35,301 bases of DNA, taken from assembly GCA_012838275.1 (NCBI GenBank), contig DUPO01000033.1, forward strand, positions 1 through 35,301. Reading direction: 5' to 3'. Shown here piece after piece: positions 1-7,451 of this stretch. The DNA comes from Spirochaetales bacterium. Lineage in GTDB: Bacteria; Spirochaetota; Spirochaetia; Sphaerochaetales; Sphaerochaetaceae. The stretch's first letter is position 1; each line of letters starts with the position of its first letter. The translations under genes and the position numbers were made by a program. The notes under the pieces were generated by a model. That model searched no databases and had not been told where the DNA came from. It saw only the letters and a program-made list of their open reading frames with translations.

Positions 1-3
1 GAG

Positions 4-32
4 TTGATAGTTTATGGGTATTAGTTAATACT
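4..32 (+). promoter_or_regulatory. candidate sigma-70 promoter abutting the first gene
   Basis: A -35-like TTGATA (4-9) is separated by 17 bases from a -10-like AATACT (27-32). Only six bases lie between the -10 and the ATG at 39, so transcription would start on or next to the start codon. No Shine-Dalgarno sequence is present: the only AGG (33-35) is three bases from the ATG. This suggests a leaderless mRNA. The reading frame stays open to the window edge upstream, so a longer protein cannot be fully excluded. Confidence 0.4.
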
Positions 33-38
33 AGGTAC

Positions 39-248
39 ATGGCATCAATACAAAGTGAAGTTTTAACATTGCAAGAGTGTTCAAAGTATCTGAAGATCGC
101 GGAGTCCACGATTTATGTTCTTGCGCGTAATGGACGAATCCCGGCACAAAAAGTAGGCAGGAACTGGCGTTTCAGTAAAGACGCTCTAGACAGATGGCTG
201 GCAGGTGAAATCATCCTCAAGACCTCCGTAGAGAAAGTTCAAAACTAG
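39..248 (+). CDS. excisionase-family helix-turn-helix DNA-binding protein
   Basis: This 69-residue protein is almost entirely one MerR-like/excisionase HTH (helix_turn_helix type 17). Residues about 9-56 read LTLQECSKYLKIAESTIY, then GRIPAQKVGRNWRFSKDALDRWL, the standard pattern of the family: helix, recognition helix, wing with G-R-W-R, final helix. Such proteins bind DNA; some are phage or transposon excisionases, others are free-standing regulators. No integrase or other mobile-element gene lies beside it in the window, so a phage role has no support here. The gene has no ribosome binding site and lies directly against a promoter-like sequence. It ends 46 bases before a bidirectional terminator. 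Family assignment is firm; target and role are unknown. Confidence 0.85.
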   Translation: MASIQSEVLTLQECSKYLKIAESTIYVLARNGRIPAQKVGRNWRFSKDALDRWLAGEIILKTSVEKVQN

Positions 249-286
249 CTGAGAATTCTTTTCAGATAGGTTAAATTTACACACTA

Positions 287-331
287 CCAAGCACAAAGAG
301 AGACTTCATTTAAGTCTCTCTTTATACTTGG
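287..331. terminator. bidirectional intrinsic terminator
   Basis: A perfect 12-bp stem (AAAGAGAGACTT at 295-306 with AAGTCTCTCTTT at 312-323) closes a five-base loop. An outer helix (CCAAG 287-291 with CTTGG 327-331) adds five pairs after a 3x3 internal loop. The stem is A-rich on its left and T-rich on its right on either strand, so it can serve both the plus gene ending at 248 and the minus gene ending at 366. Confidence 0.85.
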
Positions 332-365
332 CAAACAGAATGAGATCAGAGAGCTATTTCAGCCA

Positions 366-1085
366 TCACTCTTCACTATCCTCATACGCATCATAACCAT
401 ACTCTTCTTTCGCCCCAGCATATGCAGTCTCAAACGAGGTGAATTTTCCCAATACTGACAGTTCCTTGTAATCAAGGACAAAGAACCCATTATAAAATTC
501 GAAGATATCGTACGTGGTAATCTCATCCATCCCTTCGCCTTGTTCATAACTACCATCAAAGTCAGCATTCATCTCAATGAAATCAAACAGACCCGCATCG
601 GCAATATAATCCACTTCTTCATCATTGGCCTTGCGGTCCAACAGGCAGACACTGACATAGTCGATCTCCTCATAGGGCTCTTTACCTATGGCAGCATATT
701 CTGAAGCAAACAAAGCGGTCTCCACTGATGAGAATATACCTTTGACAGAGTACTCAATGGGGGAGACAACATAAAAATCCTTAGCAAACTCCATGATATA
801 ACTGACCTCAGGTATCACGCCTTCCTCAGCAGAACTGAATAAGGTTTTCTTGAACTCCCCTTCATCAAGAAACCAGTAGCACAAATCTGCATCAAAATAG
901 ATTTCCGTTTCCTCATCCTTTTCACGGGGAAAGGTAAAGGATGACAGGCTTGCAGGTAAGCCAGGTACTATCATCATTTCGCCAAGCTCCTCTTTTTTAC
1001 TGTTTCGGACATTATTGTTTTCTACTTCGATCATATCTGTATCTAGCGTATTGCTTGGGTCTTCACCATTGCTACCATATTGCAT
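366..1085 (-). CDS. uncharacterised acidic protein with an internal duplication
   Basis: I do not recognise this 239-residue protein. The chosen start (MQYGSN) has AGAGG seven bases upstream; the frame runs further, but that part has no ribosome binding site and overlaps the likely leader. The protein is very acidic and rich in aromatic residues, with no signal peptide or membrane segment. Two halves are related. SYIMEFAKDFYVVSPIEYSV then KGIFSSVETALFASEYAA matches TYDIFEFYNGFFVLDYKELSV then LGKFTSFETAYAGAKEEY, giving about 50-residue repeats near residues 120-170 and 185-235. Each has the shape beta, beta, 'G-x-F-x-S-x-E-T-A', helix. An upstream stretch (YFDADLCYWFLDEGEF) could be a third, worn copy. 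It is probably a cytosolic adaptor-like protein; function unknown. Confidence 0.75.
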   Translation of the reverse strand: MQYGSNGEDPSNTLDTDMIEVENNNVRNSKKEELGEMMIVPGLPASLSSFTFPREKDEETEIYFDADLCYWFLDEGEFKKTLFSSAEEGVIPEVSYIMEFAKDFYVVSPIEYSVKGIFSSVETALFASEYAAIGKEPYEEIDYVSVCLLDRKANDEEVDYIADAGLFDFIEMNADFDGSYEQGEGMDEITTYDIFEFYNGFFVLDYKELSVLGKFTSFETAYAGAKEEYGYDAYEDSEE

Positions 1086-1249
1086 ATTCATTCCTCTTTG
1101 TATGCCTGAACTCACAGGACACCTGATAGGAGTATACGACACCAACAGCCAAAGGAGATAGAGAGCAGATAGCTATTTCCTTTAGGAATCGTTTGAATCA
1201 TATGCCTCGTATAAAGGCAAAACGCATTAGTATATTGCCCTGAAATGAT

Positions 1250-1290
1250 GAAAGGGAAGCTGTTTTGAGCAGCTTCCCTTTCTCTTTAAT
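1250..1290 (+). terminator. strong hairpin, plus-oriented by its T tract
   Basis: A perfect 13-bp stem (GAAAGGGAAGCTG at 1250-1262 with CAGCTTCCCTTTC at 1270-1282) encloses a seven-base loop and is followed on the plus strand by TCTTTAAT. On the minus strand the following bases (ATCATTTCA) are less U-rich. It may be a second minus-strand terminator behind the ATPase gene, or it may end an unrecognised short plus-strand transcript. Confidence 0.6.
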
Positions 1291-1293
1291 GCC

Positions 1294-1327
1294 TACCAAA
1301 ACACCGAAGGCCGCTCTCGCGGCCTTC
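1294..1327 (-). terminator. intrinsic terminator of the RecA-like ATPase gene
   Basis: GC-rich nine-base arms GAAGGCCGC (1306-1314) and GCGGCCTTC (1319-1327) close a four-base loop. On the minus strand the stem is followed by GGTGTTTTGG. It begins ten bases after the stop codon of the ATPase gene. Confidence 0.8.
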
Positions 1328-1336
1328 AGCTGAACA

Positions 1337-2044
1337 TTATTGGGAGATGAGCATCGTCTTCGGGTCAAGACTGACACCCATGAGTTTCCCTTTTTGCGAG
1401 GTGCGGGACTTCACCAAGGTCATCACTACCTTATCACGATCCTCATTGTAGATAAGGCCGATGAGCACATCGATCAGATTGGTATACTTTTGCATGGTAT
1501 TGGGAACACCAAACTCATCGTAAGCAACATCTGCACGAACAGGAGATACACTGAACCATACTTCCAGGTTCATATCCAAAGCAAACTGCTTGATTTTCTT
1601 TACATCATCTTCAGTGGCTACCGTAAGCTTGTAACCATCAAACAAGATTGCATCCGCTTTAAAAGAACCATGCTTGATGAGGGTTTCCAAACTGGAGAGC
1701 ACCTTATCGATAGTGACGTTCTCCTGACTGAAATTCATCACTACACGGTTAGATAGAATGTTATTATACACAGAAGCTGCATCAGCTAGGCTTCTTCCTT
1801 CAGAAACTTCACGAAACACTTCCTTATACCAGTTGATGACATGTTCGACGTTCCCGGAAAAGGAGACGTGAATGACATGCTGACCTCTCAGAAGCTTATC
1901 TGTGGCTAGGTGTACCAAGCACGCTGTCTTACCTACACCATGACGCGAAACAAGTACGCCGAGATTACCACGACCGAGTCCTCCATCAAGGGATTCCTCA
2001 AAAACACGAAGCGGACTCAAGTCGTTCAATTCTTGGATTTCCAT
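1337..2044 (-). CDS. RecA/KaiC-like P-loop ATPase
   Basis: The 235-residue product is a single RecA-fold ATPase domain. The P-loop is SRHGVGKTA at residues 33-41, within the GNLGVLVSRHGVGKT context typical of KaiC/DnaB-like proteins that start with a 'G-x-l-x-v' strand. A Serine stands where the first Walker A glycine is usual. A Walker B-like strand follows near residue 132 (ADAILFDGYKL). The chosen ATG has GGGAGGTG eight bases upstream. Earlier in-frame codons would overlap the fusA terminator, so the longer form is rejected. There is no partner domain, signal peptide or membrane span. The gene stands alone between two terminators. Family-level call is reasonable; substrate and role are unknown. 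Confidence 0.7.
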   Translation of the reverse strand: MEIQELNDLSPLRVFEESLDGGLGRGNLGVLVSRHGVGKTACLVHLATDKLLRGQHVIHVSFSGNVEHVINWYKEVFREVSEGRSLADAASVYNNILSNRVVMNFSQENVTIDKVLSSLETLIKHGSFKADAILFDGYKLTVATEDDVKKIKQFALDMNLEVWFSVSPVRADVAYDEFGVPNTMQKYTNLIDVLIGLIYNEDRDKVVMTLVKSRTSQKGKLMGVSLDPKTMLISQ

Positions 2045-2129
2045 ATTGCTCACCTCCCAGAAAATTTGTTGTTCTACCCCCAGTATACTATAAAAAAGTT
2101 CAGTTGGGTAGGAATTTGCACTGTAGGGG

Positions 2130-2175
2130 GCCTCTAAATAAAACACCCCTTTGCAAAGGCTACTCTGCAAAGGGG
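2130..2175 (-). terminator. intrinsic terminator of fusA
   Basis: Perfect ten-base arms CCCCTTTGCA (2146-2155) and TGCAAAGGGG (2166-2175) with a ten-base loop, followed on the minus strand by TGTTTTATTTAG. It lies 23 bases after the fusA stop codon. Confidence 0.9.
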
Positions 2176-2198
2176 GTATATATTTGGTGCAAGACAGG

Positions 2199-4307
2199 TT
2201 ATTTCTGCTCTTTCTTGCGCTTTTCCTGATACTCTTTCTTCAGTTCTTCCGAGACGCCCATTGGCACCTTGCCGTATTTGCTGAGCTCCATGGAGAACTC
2301 ACCCTTACCCTGAGTCAGGGAACGGAGAGTTGTGGAATACCCGAACATTTCTGAAAGGGGAACATCAGCATAGACTGTGCACATTGCATGGTCTTCAGTA
2401 GAACTGATGATGATACCACGTCTCTGGTTGACTGAAGCAAACAGACTTCCCTGGAACTCTGTGGGTGCTACAACCTCAACCTTCATGATAGGTTCGAGGA
2501 TAACAGGGTGGGCCTTTTCAAACGCCTCCCTGAAAGCATTGAGAGCTGCGGTCTGGAAAGCCTGGTCAGAGGAGTCGACTGCGTGCCAAGCACCATCGTT
2601 AACCACAGCCCTGACACCAAGAATGGGGAACCCGACCTGGGAGCCCTTCTTCATTGCAAGCTGGAAGCCCTTATCACAAGCGGGGATGTACTCGGTAGGA
2701 ATCGTCCCACCCTTAATCTCATCACCAAACTCGTAATCCTTGGGATCCTCACCCTCAACAGCTTCCGCAAGAGGCTCGATATATCCGGCGACACGGGCAT
2801 ACTGACCTGAACCACCGGTCTGCTTCTTGTGGGTGTAGTTGAATGCTGCACGCTCGGTGATAGCCTCGCGGTATGCAACCTCTGGCTCTCCGATCTCCAC
2901 TTCAGCCTTATACTCACGCTTCATGCGTTCGACATACACTTCAAGGTGCAGTTCGCCCATTCCCTGGATGATGGTCTGATTGGACTCAGAGTCAACGTAG
3001 GTGTGGAATGTGGGGTCTTCCTTGGTAAAGCGGTTGAGAGCCTTACCCATATTGTCGGCAGCCTTCTTATCAAGCGGCTTGATAGCCAATGATATGACAG
3101 GGTTAGGCACATACATGGAGCTGAGGGAGTAGTTCAGCTTGGGGTCACAGAAGGTATCACCGGAAGCACAATCTACGCCAAAGAGGGCTGCAATTTCACC
3201 GCAACCTGCTTCGACAAGGTCTTCCATGTTGTTGGCGTGCATTCTGATAAGTCTTCCAACCCTGAACTTCTTACGACTTCGGGTATTGAAAAGCTCGTCA
3301 CCCTTCTTCACCTTTCCCTGATAGACACGGATGTAGGTGAGCTGACCATACTGGCCATCCTCAAGCTTGAAAGCAAGAACGACAGGAGGGAGGTTCTCGT
3401 CTGAAGGAAGAATAATCTCCTCTTCATTGTTATCAAGGTCCAGAGCCTTGTTTGTCACTTCACCGGGGTTGGGAAGATAGCTGACCACTGCATTGAGAAG
3501 AGCTTGGATGCCCTTGTTCTTATAAGCGGTACCCATAAGGACAGGAACGAGCTGCAAGGCAATGGTTGCCTTTCTGATCTCAGTATTGAGAAGCTCTTCG
3601 GTGAGGGTCTCCTCAAGCATTGCTTCCATGACTGCGTCAGAACACATGGAGACACTGTCAAGCATCTCTTCACGTTTGGCCTTGGCCTCATCAAGCAGCT
3701 CGGCAGGAATCTCTGCTTCACGCATCATGTCCTGGGCAGGACCGTCATCAAAGTAGAGAGCTTTCATTGTGACAAGGTCCACAACACCCTGCATCTTATC
3801 TTCAAGCCCAATGGGAATCTGCATGAGAACTGCGTTCAATCCAAGCTTTTCGACCAGCTGCTTCTGGACCCTGTAAGGGTTTGCTCCAGTGCGGTCACAT
3901 TTGTTGACAAATGCAATTCGGGGAACATGATACCGTTTCATCTGACGGTCAACTGTGATCGACTGGCTCTGCACACCTGCGACAGAACAAAGCACAAGCA
4001 CAGCGCCATCGAGAACGCGCAAGGAACGCTCGACTTCAATGGTGAAGTCAACGTGTCCCGGAGTATCGATGATGTTGATCTCAGTCTCCTTCCACATAAC
4101 GTTTGTTGCTGCGGAAGCAATTGTAATTCCACGTTCTCGCTCAAGCTCCATGCTATCCATGGTAGCCCCAACGCCGTCCTTACCACGAACTTCATGTATT
4201 TCGTGGATTCTATTGCAGTAGTAGAGGATGCGTTCGGTGAGAGTAGTCTTACCCGAGTCAATGTGGGCACTAATTCCGATGTTCCTCATGTTTTGCAAAT
4301 CAGCCAT
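2199..4307 (-). CDS. fusA: elongation factor G, mitochondrial/spirochaetal (spd) type
   Basis: This 702-residue translational GTPase moves tRNAs and mRNA through the ribosome after peptide bond formation. GTPase motifs are in order: G1 AHIDSGKTT (residues 14-22), G2 RGITI (about 59-63), G3 DTPGH (about 81-85) and G4 NKCD (about 135-138). Domains II-V follow, including [14 protein letters not shown] in domain IV and the domain V ending [19 protein letters not shown]. The N-terminal stretch [24 protein letters not shown] matches the mitochondrial EF-G1 / bacterial 'spd' subgroup much better than ordinary EF-G1, which has D-x-A-T-x-M-D-W-M. From family knowledge, spirochaetes with this form usually carry a second spd EF-G for ribosome recycling. 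AGAGG lies nine bases before the ATG. The gene is monocistronic, divergent from the HIT gene, and ends in a good terminator. Confidence 0.97.
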   Translation of the reverse strand: MADLQNMRNIGISAHIDSGKTTLTERILYYCNRIHEIHEVRGKDGVGATMDSMELERERGITIASAATNVMWKETEINIIDTPGHVDFTIEVERSLRVLDGAVLVLCSVAGVQSQSITVDRQMKRYHVPRIAFVNKCDRTGANPYRVQKQLVEKLGLNAVLMQIPIGLEDKMQGVVDLVTMKALYFDDGPAQDMMREAEIPAELLDEAKAKREEMLDSVSMCSDAVMEAMLEETLTEELLNTEIRKATIALQLVPVLMGTAYKNKGIQALLNAVVSYLPNPGEVTNKALDLDNNEEEIILPSDENLPPVVLAFKLEDGQYGQLTYIRVYQGKVKKGDELFNTRSRKKFRVGRLIRMHANNMEDLVEAGCGEIAALFGVDCASGDTFCDPKLNYSLSSMYVPNPVISLAIKPLDKKAADNMGKALNRFTKEDPTFHTYVDSESNQTIIQGMGELHLEVYVERMKREYKAEVEIGEPEVAYREAITERAAFNYTHKKQTGGSGQYARVAGYIEPLAEAVEGEDPKDYEFGDEIKGGTIPTEYIPACDKGFQLAMKKGSQVGFPILGVRAVVNDGAWHAVDSSDQAFQTAALNAFREAFEKAHPVILEPIMKVEVVAPTEFQGSLFASVNQRRGIIISSTEDHAMCTVYADVPLSEMFGYSTTLRSLTQGKGEFSMELSKYGKVPMGVSEELKKEYQEKRKKEQK

Positions 4308-4484
4308 ACTATTAAACCTCTATAATCTAGAATAAAAGCGATGCTGCAGTATCTCCTGCAACTTTAAATTTCCGTTATTGAAAGAGCCTGCTGTTTCCTG
4401 TATACCCATATACTGCAATGAGGAAGGGATAAAAACACGGGCCCGCAAACTACTGAATGTGTAGCGTACCTTGTGGATAATATT

Positions 4485-4515
4485 ACAATAGGGATTTTTG
4501 TGCAATCCCTATTGT
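4485..4515. repeat. perfect 12-bp inverted repeat in the fusA/HIT divergent region
   Basis: ACAATAGGGATT (4485-4496) and AATCCCTATTGT (4504-4515) are perfect reverse complements around a seven-base spacer. No T tract follows on either strand. It lies in the 265-base gap between divergent fusA and the HIT gene, which suits an operator or an mRNA leader hairpin better than a terminator. I see no convincing fusA promoter in this gap; TACAAT at 4551-4556 is a possible -10 for the HIT gene. Confidence 0.7.
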
Positions 4516-4572
4516 CAACACAATCCTTTTCCGACTAGATAATTGTATGCTACAATGTCGTTGAGGTGTGCC

Positions 4573-4974
4573 ATGAAAACTGTTTTCACTAAAATTCGGG
4601 AGGGCGAGATACCCTCCGTAAAACTGCATGAAGATGCATTTTGTACCGTTATCTTGGACATAAACCCTGTCCACAAGGGGCATCTTTTGGTCATTTCCAG
4701 CGAGCCCTACCCCACATTCAGCGAGTGTCCCCCGCAGACACTGCACCATCTTATGGATATCGCACAACAGGCCGACAAGAAACTTCGTACCACCCTCGGC
4801 TGTGATGGGACCAATCTGGTAATCAACAACGGAAAGGCAAGCGGACAGGAGGTGCCGCACCTCCATATCCACATCATACCCCGCTACAACAATGACGGGC
4901 AGAAGTTCGGATTCACAAAAGAGACCTATGCTGAGGGCGAGATGGCCAAGTATGGGGAACAGTTGAAATTCTGA
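4573..4974 (+). CDS. HIT-family nucleotide hydrolase (HinT-like)
   Basis: This 133-residue protein is a complete HIT (histidine triad) domain. The catalytic motif PHLHIHIIPR is near residues 95-104, preceded by the usual NNGKASGQEV and, at the N terminus, the family pattern F-x-K-I-x-x-G-E-I-P. HinT-like enzymes hydrolyse the phosphoramidate bond of nucleoside 5'-phosphoramidates in the cytosol, though the true bacterial substrate is often unclear. The start MKTVFTKI was chosen because GAGGTG lies four bases upstream; an earlier in-frame ATG at 4543 lacks one and would lie upstream of the likely transcription start. A -10-like TACAAT lies at 4551-4556, with a weak -35. Two bases separate its stop from the next gene, so the two are probably translationally coupled. 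Confidence 0.93.
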   Translation: MKTVFTKIREGEIPSVKLHEDAFCTVILDINPVHKGHLLVISSEPYPTFSECPPQTLHHLMDIAQQADKKLRTTLGCDGTNLVINNGKASGQEVPHLHIHIIPRYNNDGQKFGFTKETYAEGEMAKYGEQLKF

Positions 4975-4976
4975 CT

Positions 4977-5258
4977 ATGAAAGCATGCCACCACTGCCAT
5001 GCAGCAATAGATGCATTCTTGACCATAGGCACCCACACCCTCTGCCCGAACTGTGACAACCCCCTGCACAGTTGCTATAACTGCAGATTCTACAGCCCTG
5101 GATCTTACCACGACTGCCTTGAAGGGGTCGATGAACTTATTATAGAAAAAAAAGAAGCTAACTTTTGTGATTTCTTTATGCTGGGCAATGACAGCTCAGA
5201 TGAAGAACGAAAAAAAGCTGATGCAAAAAAACGGGCTGAAGCCTTCTTCACCACCTAA
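4977..5258 (+). CDS. small Cys-rich (zinc-ribbon-like) protein
   Basis: This 93-residue protein is probably metal-binding. Cysteines come in pairs: CHHC at residues 4-7, CPNC at about 23-26, then C-x-N-C (CYNCRFY), YHDC and NFC, so there are eight or more potential zinc or Fe-S ligands in the first 67 residues. The C-terminal 25 residues are highly charged and probably helical (SSDEERKKADAKKRAEAFF). It starts two bases after the HIT stop codon with no ribosome binding site of its own, which suggests translational coupling. I recall similar short proteins as conserved hypotheticals in spirochaetes, but cannot name a family. Function unknown. Confidence 0.8.
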   Translation: MKACHHCHAAIDAFLTIGTHTLCPNCDNPLHSCYNCRFYSPGSYHDCLEGVDELIIEKKEANFCDFFMLGNDSSDEERKKADAKKRAEAFFTT

Positions 5259-5268
5259 GGAACCTATC

Positions 5269-6726
5269 ATGAAAAGACGACGAACCATCATCCTGCTCTT
5301 CACCCTCCTACCCCTGTTGTTTCTGGGTTGTCAGACCTACACGGCAGCAAAAGGAATGGCAACAATTGAACCCATACCCTCAGTTGTTGAAGAGAAGACC
5401 ATCACCAAATACTCCCCGGCACTGATAGAGAGTGAGAGAAGAATAGCCGCCCTTACCCTGGAAAAGGAAAAGTTACACCTTGAAGCCCAGGCAAAAGCAG
5501 ACCAGATTCTTGAAATGGAGCAGCAGAACGTTCTGCTTGAAACAGAAATTTTTGAGTTGCAGAGCCTCATAGAGGAGAACAGGACACTCCAGCAGGAGCA
5601 GAAAGAGCAGCGCCTGCGCATAGAGGAAGAATTGGCTGAGCAAGAGAAGCTAAGACTCTCCCTATTGCAGGAGCTCAGCGACGAACGTGATGCCCTCGAA
5701 ATGGAAACCCGTATGCTCAAGGCTCAGCTTGAAGAGAAGACACTTACCATCGAGGAGAAGAATCGCCTCGAACAGGAACGAAGCGAAGAGGCTAAACGAC
5801 TGGAGCAGGAACGATCGGCAAAACGCCTTGCACTGGAAGCTGAGGAGAAACGTATCGCCGCTGAGAATGAGGAGAGGCGCATCGCCATGGAAAAGGAGTG
5901 GAGACAAATCCCACCACTGGACCAGATCACCTATCCCAGGCTCTATAAGACGGACAAACCCACCACCCTCGCAAACGAGGGGGAGAAGCTGCGCGCACTC
6001 ATGCTCCCATTGGATGATGTCCCATGGAAAGACAGCAAGGTGGTCCTTGAGGCAAGCAAGAGCATCAGCGACCTGGATGTCCCCGTTGTCTTTGTGACCG
6101 GCCATATGGAAAATGTGATAGCCCTAGTCAAGGAGATGCGCTCGAATGCCGCCCTTTTCAGCACAGGAGCGATAATAACCAGTTTCCCGATTCTAGAGAT
6201 GAGCAACTTTGGCGCTGAAATCCAGTATCAGCAGGACAAGACCCTGCAACTCGTGGTGGCTAACCTTCCGGAATACCAGGTCGTGAGAGATCTCGTCGGA
6301 GGAAGGGAGTGGCAAACGACACAGAAGAGCGTCACTGCCGCCAGGCTGGGCCATCTCCAACAGATGCTTGGGGAGGGATCCCTCACAGTAGCCACCCTCC
6401 TGGGAGCTTCCCTGTACGAACCATCGTATCGTGACTGGAACACCTTCAGCCCTGTAGGGTATCGCCAGACTGACTACCTCTGGCCACTTTCAGAATTTCT
6501 GGAGAGCGAAGGATTCTATGATACCTACAGGCTCACACACTTCAGTGAGGCGACCAATGCCGGCAATACCATCATCACTCCAGAATGGGGTGAACGGGTT
6601 GATTTCATCTACAGCAGAAAGCTCCTCCCCCTCACATCAACGATGCTGACCATTGGAGGGGAGTCGGTTCCTGACGAGAGCGGCATCTCACGCTTTGGCG
6701 TGCTGGGGACCTTCCTGGTCCCCTGA
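5269..6726 (+). CDS. coiled-coil lipoprotein with a degenerate EEP-like domain
   Basis: The 485-residue product begins with a lipoprotein signal peptide (MKRRRTIILLFTLL, lipobox LFLGC, Cys at residue 21); Phe at -3 is unusual outside spirochaetes. Residues about 45-215 form a long Glu/Gln/Arg-rich coiled coil. Residues about 225-485 resemble the endonuclease/exonuclease/phosphatase (EEP) fold: STGAIITSFPI matches the family's 'G-x-A-I-x-S-x-F-P-I', then LQLVVANL, ARLGHLQQML, LLGASLYEPSYRDW and ERVDFIYSRKLLP. Catalytic positions look lost: the family's G-D-F-N is G-A-S-L, and the final S-D-H is S-R-F. It therefore looks like a pseudoenzyme on a stalk, tethered to a membrane. AAGG lies eight bases before the ATG. 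It is third in the HIT set. The lipoprotein call is strong; the EEP call is inference. Confidence 0.75.
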   Translation: MKRRRTIILLFTLLPLLFLGCQTYTAAKGMATIEPIPSVVEEKTITKYSPALIESERRIAALTLEKEKLHLEAQAKADQILEMEQQNVLLETEIFELQSLIEENRTLQQEQKEQRLRIEEELAEQEKLRLSLLQELSDERDALEMETRMLKAQLEEKTLTIEEKNRLEQERSEEAKRLEQERSAKRLALEAEEKRIAAENEERRIAMEKEWRQIPPLDQITYPRLYKTDKPTTLANEGEKLRALMLPLDDVPWKDSKVVLEASKSISDLDVPVVFVTGHMENVIALVKEMRSNAALFSTGAIITSFPILEMSNFGAEIQYQQDKTLQLVVANLPEYQVVRDLVGGREWQTTQKSVTAARLGHLQQMLGEGSLTVATLLGASLYEPSYRDWNTFSPVGYRQTDYLWPLSEFLESEGFYDTYRLTHFSEATNAGNTIITPEWGERVDFIYSRKLLPLTSTMLTIGGESVPDESGISRFGVLGTFLVP

Positions 6727-7359
6727 TCAGGACTTGTCCTCTTTGGAACTCGGCTCTCCGACAACCTCAGCCACACCCTCGATAGTGGTGGCTGAGCTGG
6801 CCCCATATTGTCTGGTGAGCTTCCTCACCCTCATGGACCATACGAACATCCCGATTCCAGAAGCGAGAAGCACAACCCCGACCAACTTGAGGAGCAAACT
6901 TCCTATCTGGGTCGGGAAGGCGAAGAACAGGATTGCAAGTACAATGGAAAAAAGCGCTTCTGAGAGCAAGGGGGCAACACTTACATTGCCCTTGCGCAAG
7001 AGAAATGCCTGGATGACCGATATGAGGGCAGAGACCAACAGCTGTGCGCCTAGTATGTAGAGAAGGATATGCGTACCGAAATTCTCTGTGAACAAGGAAA
7101 GAATTACAACCAGGACACCGATGGCGATATTGACGAGCCCCTTGATCGCCAAGGCACTCTTGTTACGGGGTCCCAATGCATACAGGCGCATTGATATGAG
7201 GGAGTTGATCCCTGTAACCACCATCCCCCCTCCGAGCAGTGCGACAAAAGCCTTTGCAAACGACTCACCCTGAAACATCATGTAGATGCCAAGTATTGAG
7301 AGTATGGTAGCAAGCACTGCAGTTGTGTTAAGGTGCCTTTTCATAAATGAATCTGACAT
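6727..7359 (-). CDS. HdeD/DUF308-family membrane protein
   Basis: This 210-residue inner-membrane protein has about six hydrophobic segments arranged as paired hairpins. Examples are TAVLATILSILGIYMMF, AFVALLGGGMVVTGINSLI, VNIAIGVLVVILSLF and LLKLVGVVLLASGIGMFVW. Small-residue and Gly-rich spans such as these are typical of the DUF308 (HdeD-like) family, whose E. coli member is an acid-resistance protein of unclear mechanism. The soluble C-terminal tail is short and acidic. GGGAG lies seven bases before the ATG. Its stop codon abuts that of the convergent lipoprotein: the two stops form TGATCA with no base between. No terminator is visible. Family call is good; function is uncertain. Confidence 0.8.
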   Translation of the reverse strand: MSDSFMKRHLNTTAVLATILSILGIYMMFQGESFAKAFVALLGGGMVVTGINSLISMRLYALGPRNKSALAIKGLVNIAIGVLVVILSLFTENFGTHILLYILGAQLLVSALISVIQAFLLRKGNVSVAPLLSEALFSIVLAILFFAFPTQIGSLLLKLVGVVLLASGIGMFVWSMRVRKLTRQYGASSATTIEGVAEVVGEPSSKEDKS

Positions 7360-7383
7360 GACAATCTCCCTTTTCTGGTATTA

Positions 7384-7412
7384 TTTACAGACCAACCATT
7401 TTTCTTTATGGT
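7384..7412 (+). promoter_or_regulatory. candidate promoter of the HAD hydrolase gene
   Basis: TTTACA (7384-7389) and TATGGT (7407-7412) are separated by 17 bases. Transcription would start near 7419, giving a leader of about 33 bases that includes AAAGGAG (7434-7440). Confidence 0.45.
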
Positions 7413-7451
7413 ACAGGGAGCGACAAAGCAAGTAAAGGAGTATAGGCACCG

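Noticed and set aside
39-248. Mobile-element excisionase
   Set aside because: No integrase, attachment-site repeat or phage gene lies nearby; only the HTH family match supports it.
2045-2170. An N-terminal extension of the RecA-like ATPase
   Set aside because: It would overlap the fusA terminator, and the ATG at 2044 has an excellent GGGAGGTG site.
3504-4325. A long plus-strand open frame opposite fusA (about 270 codons)
   Set aside because: It is antisense to a strongly conserved GTPase, has no ribosome binding site and no recognisable domain; it reflects fusA codon use.
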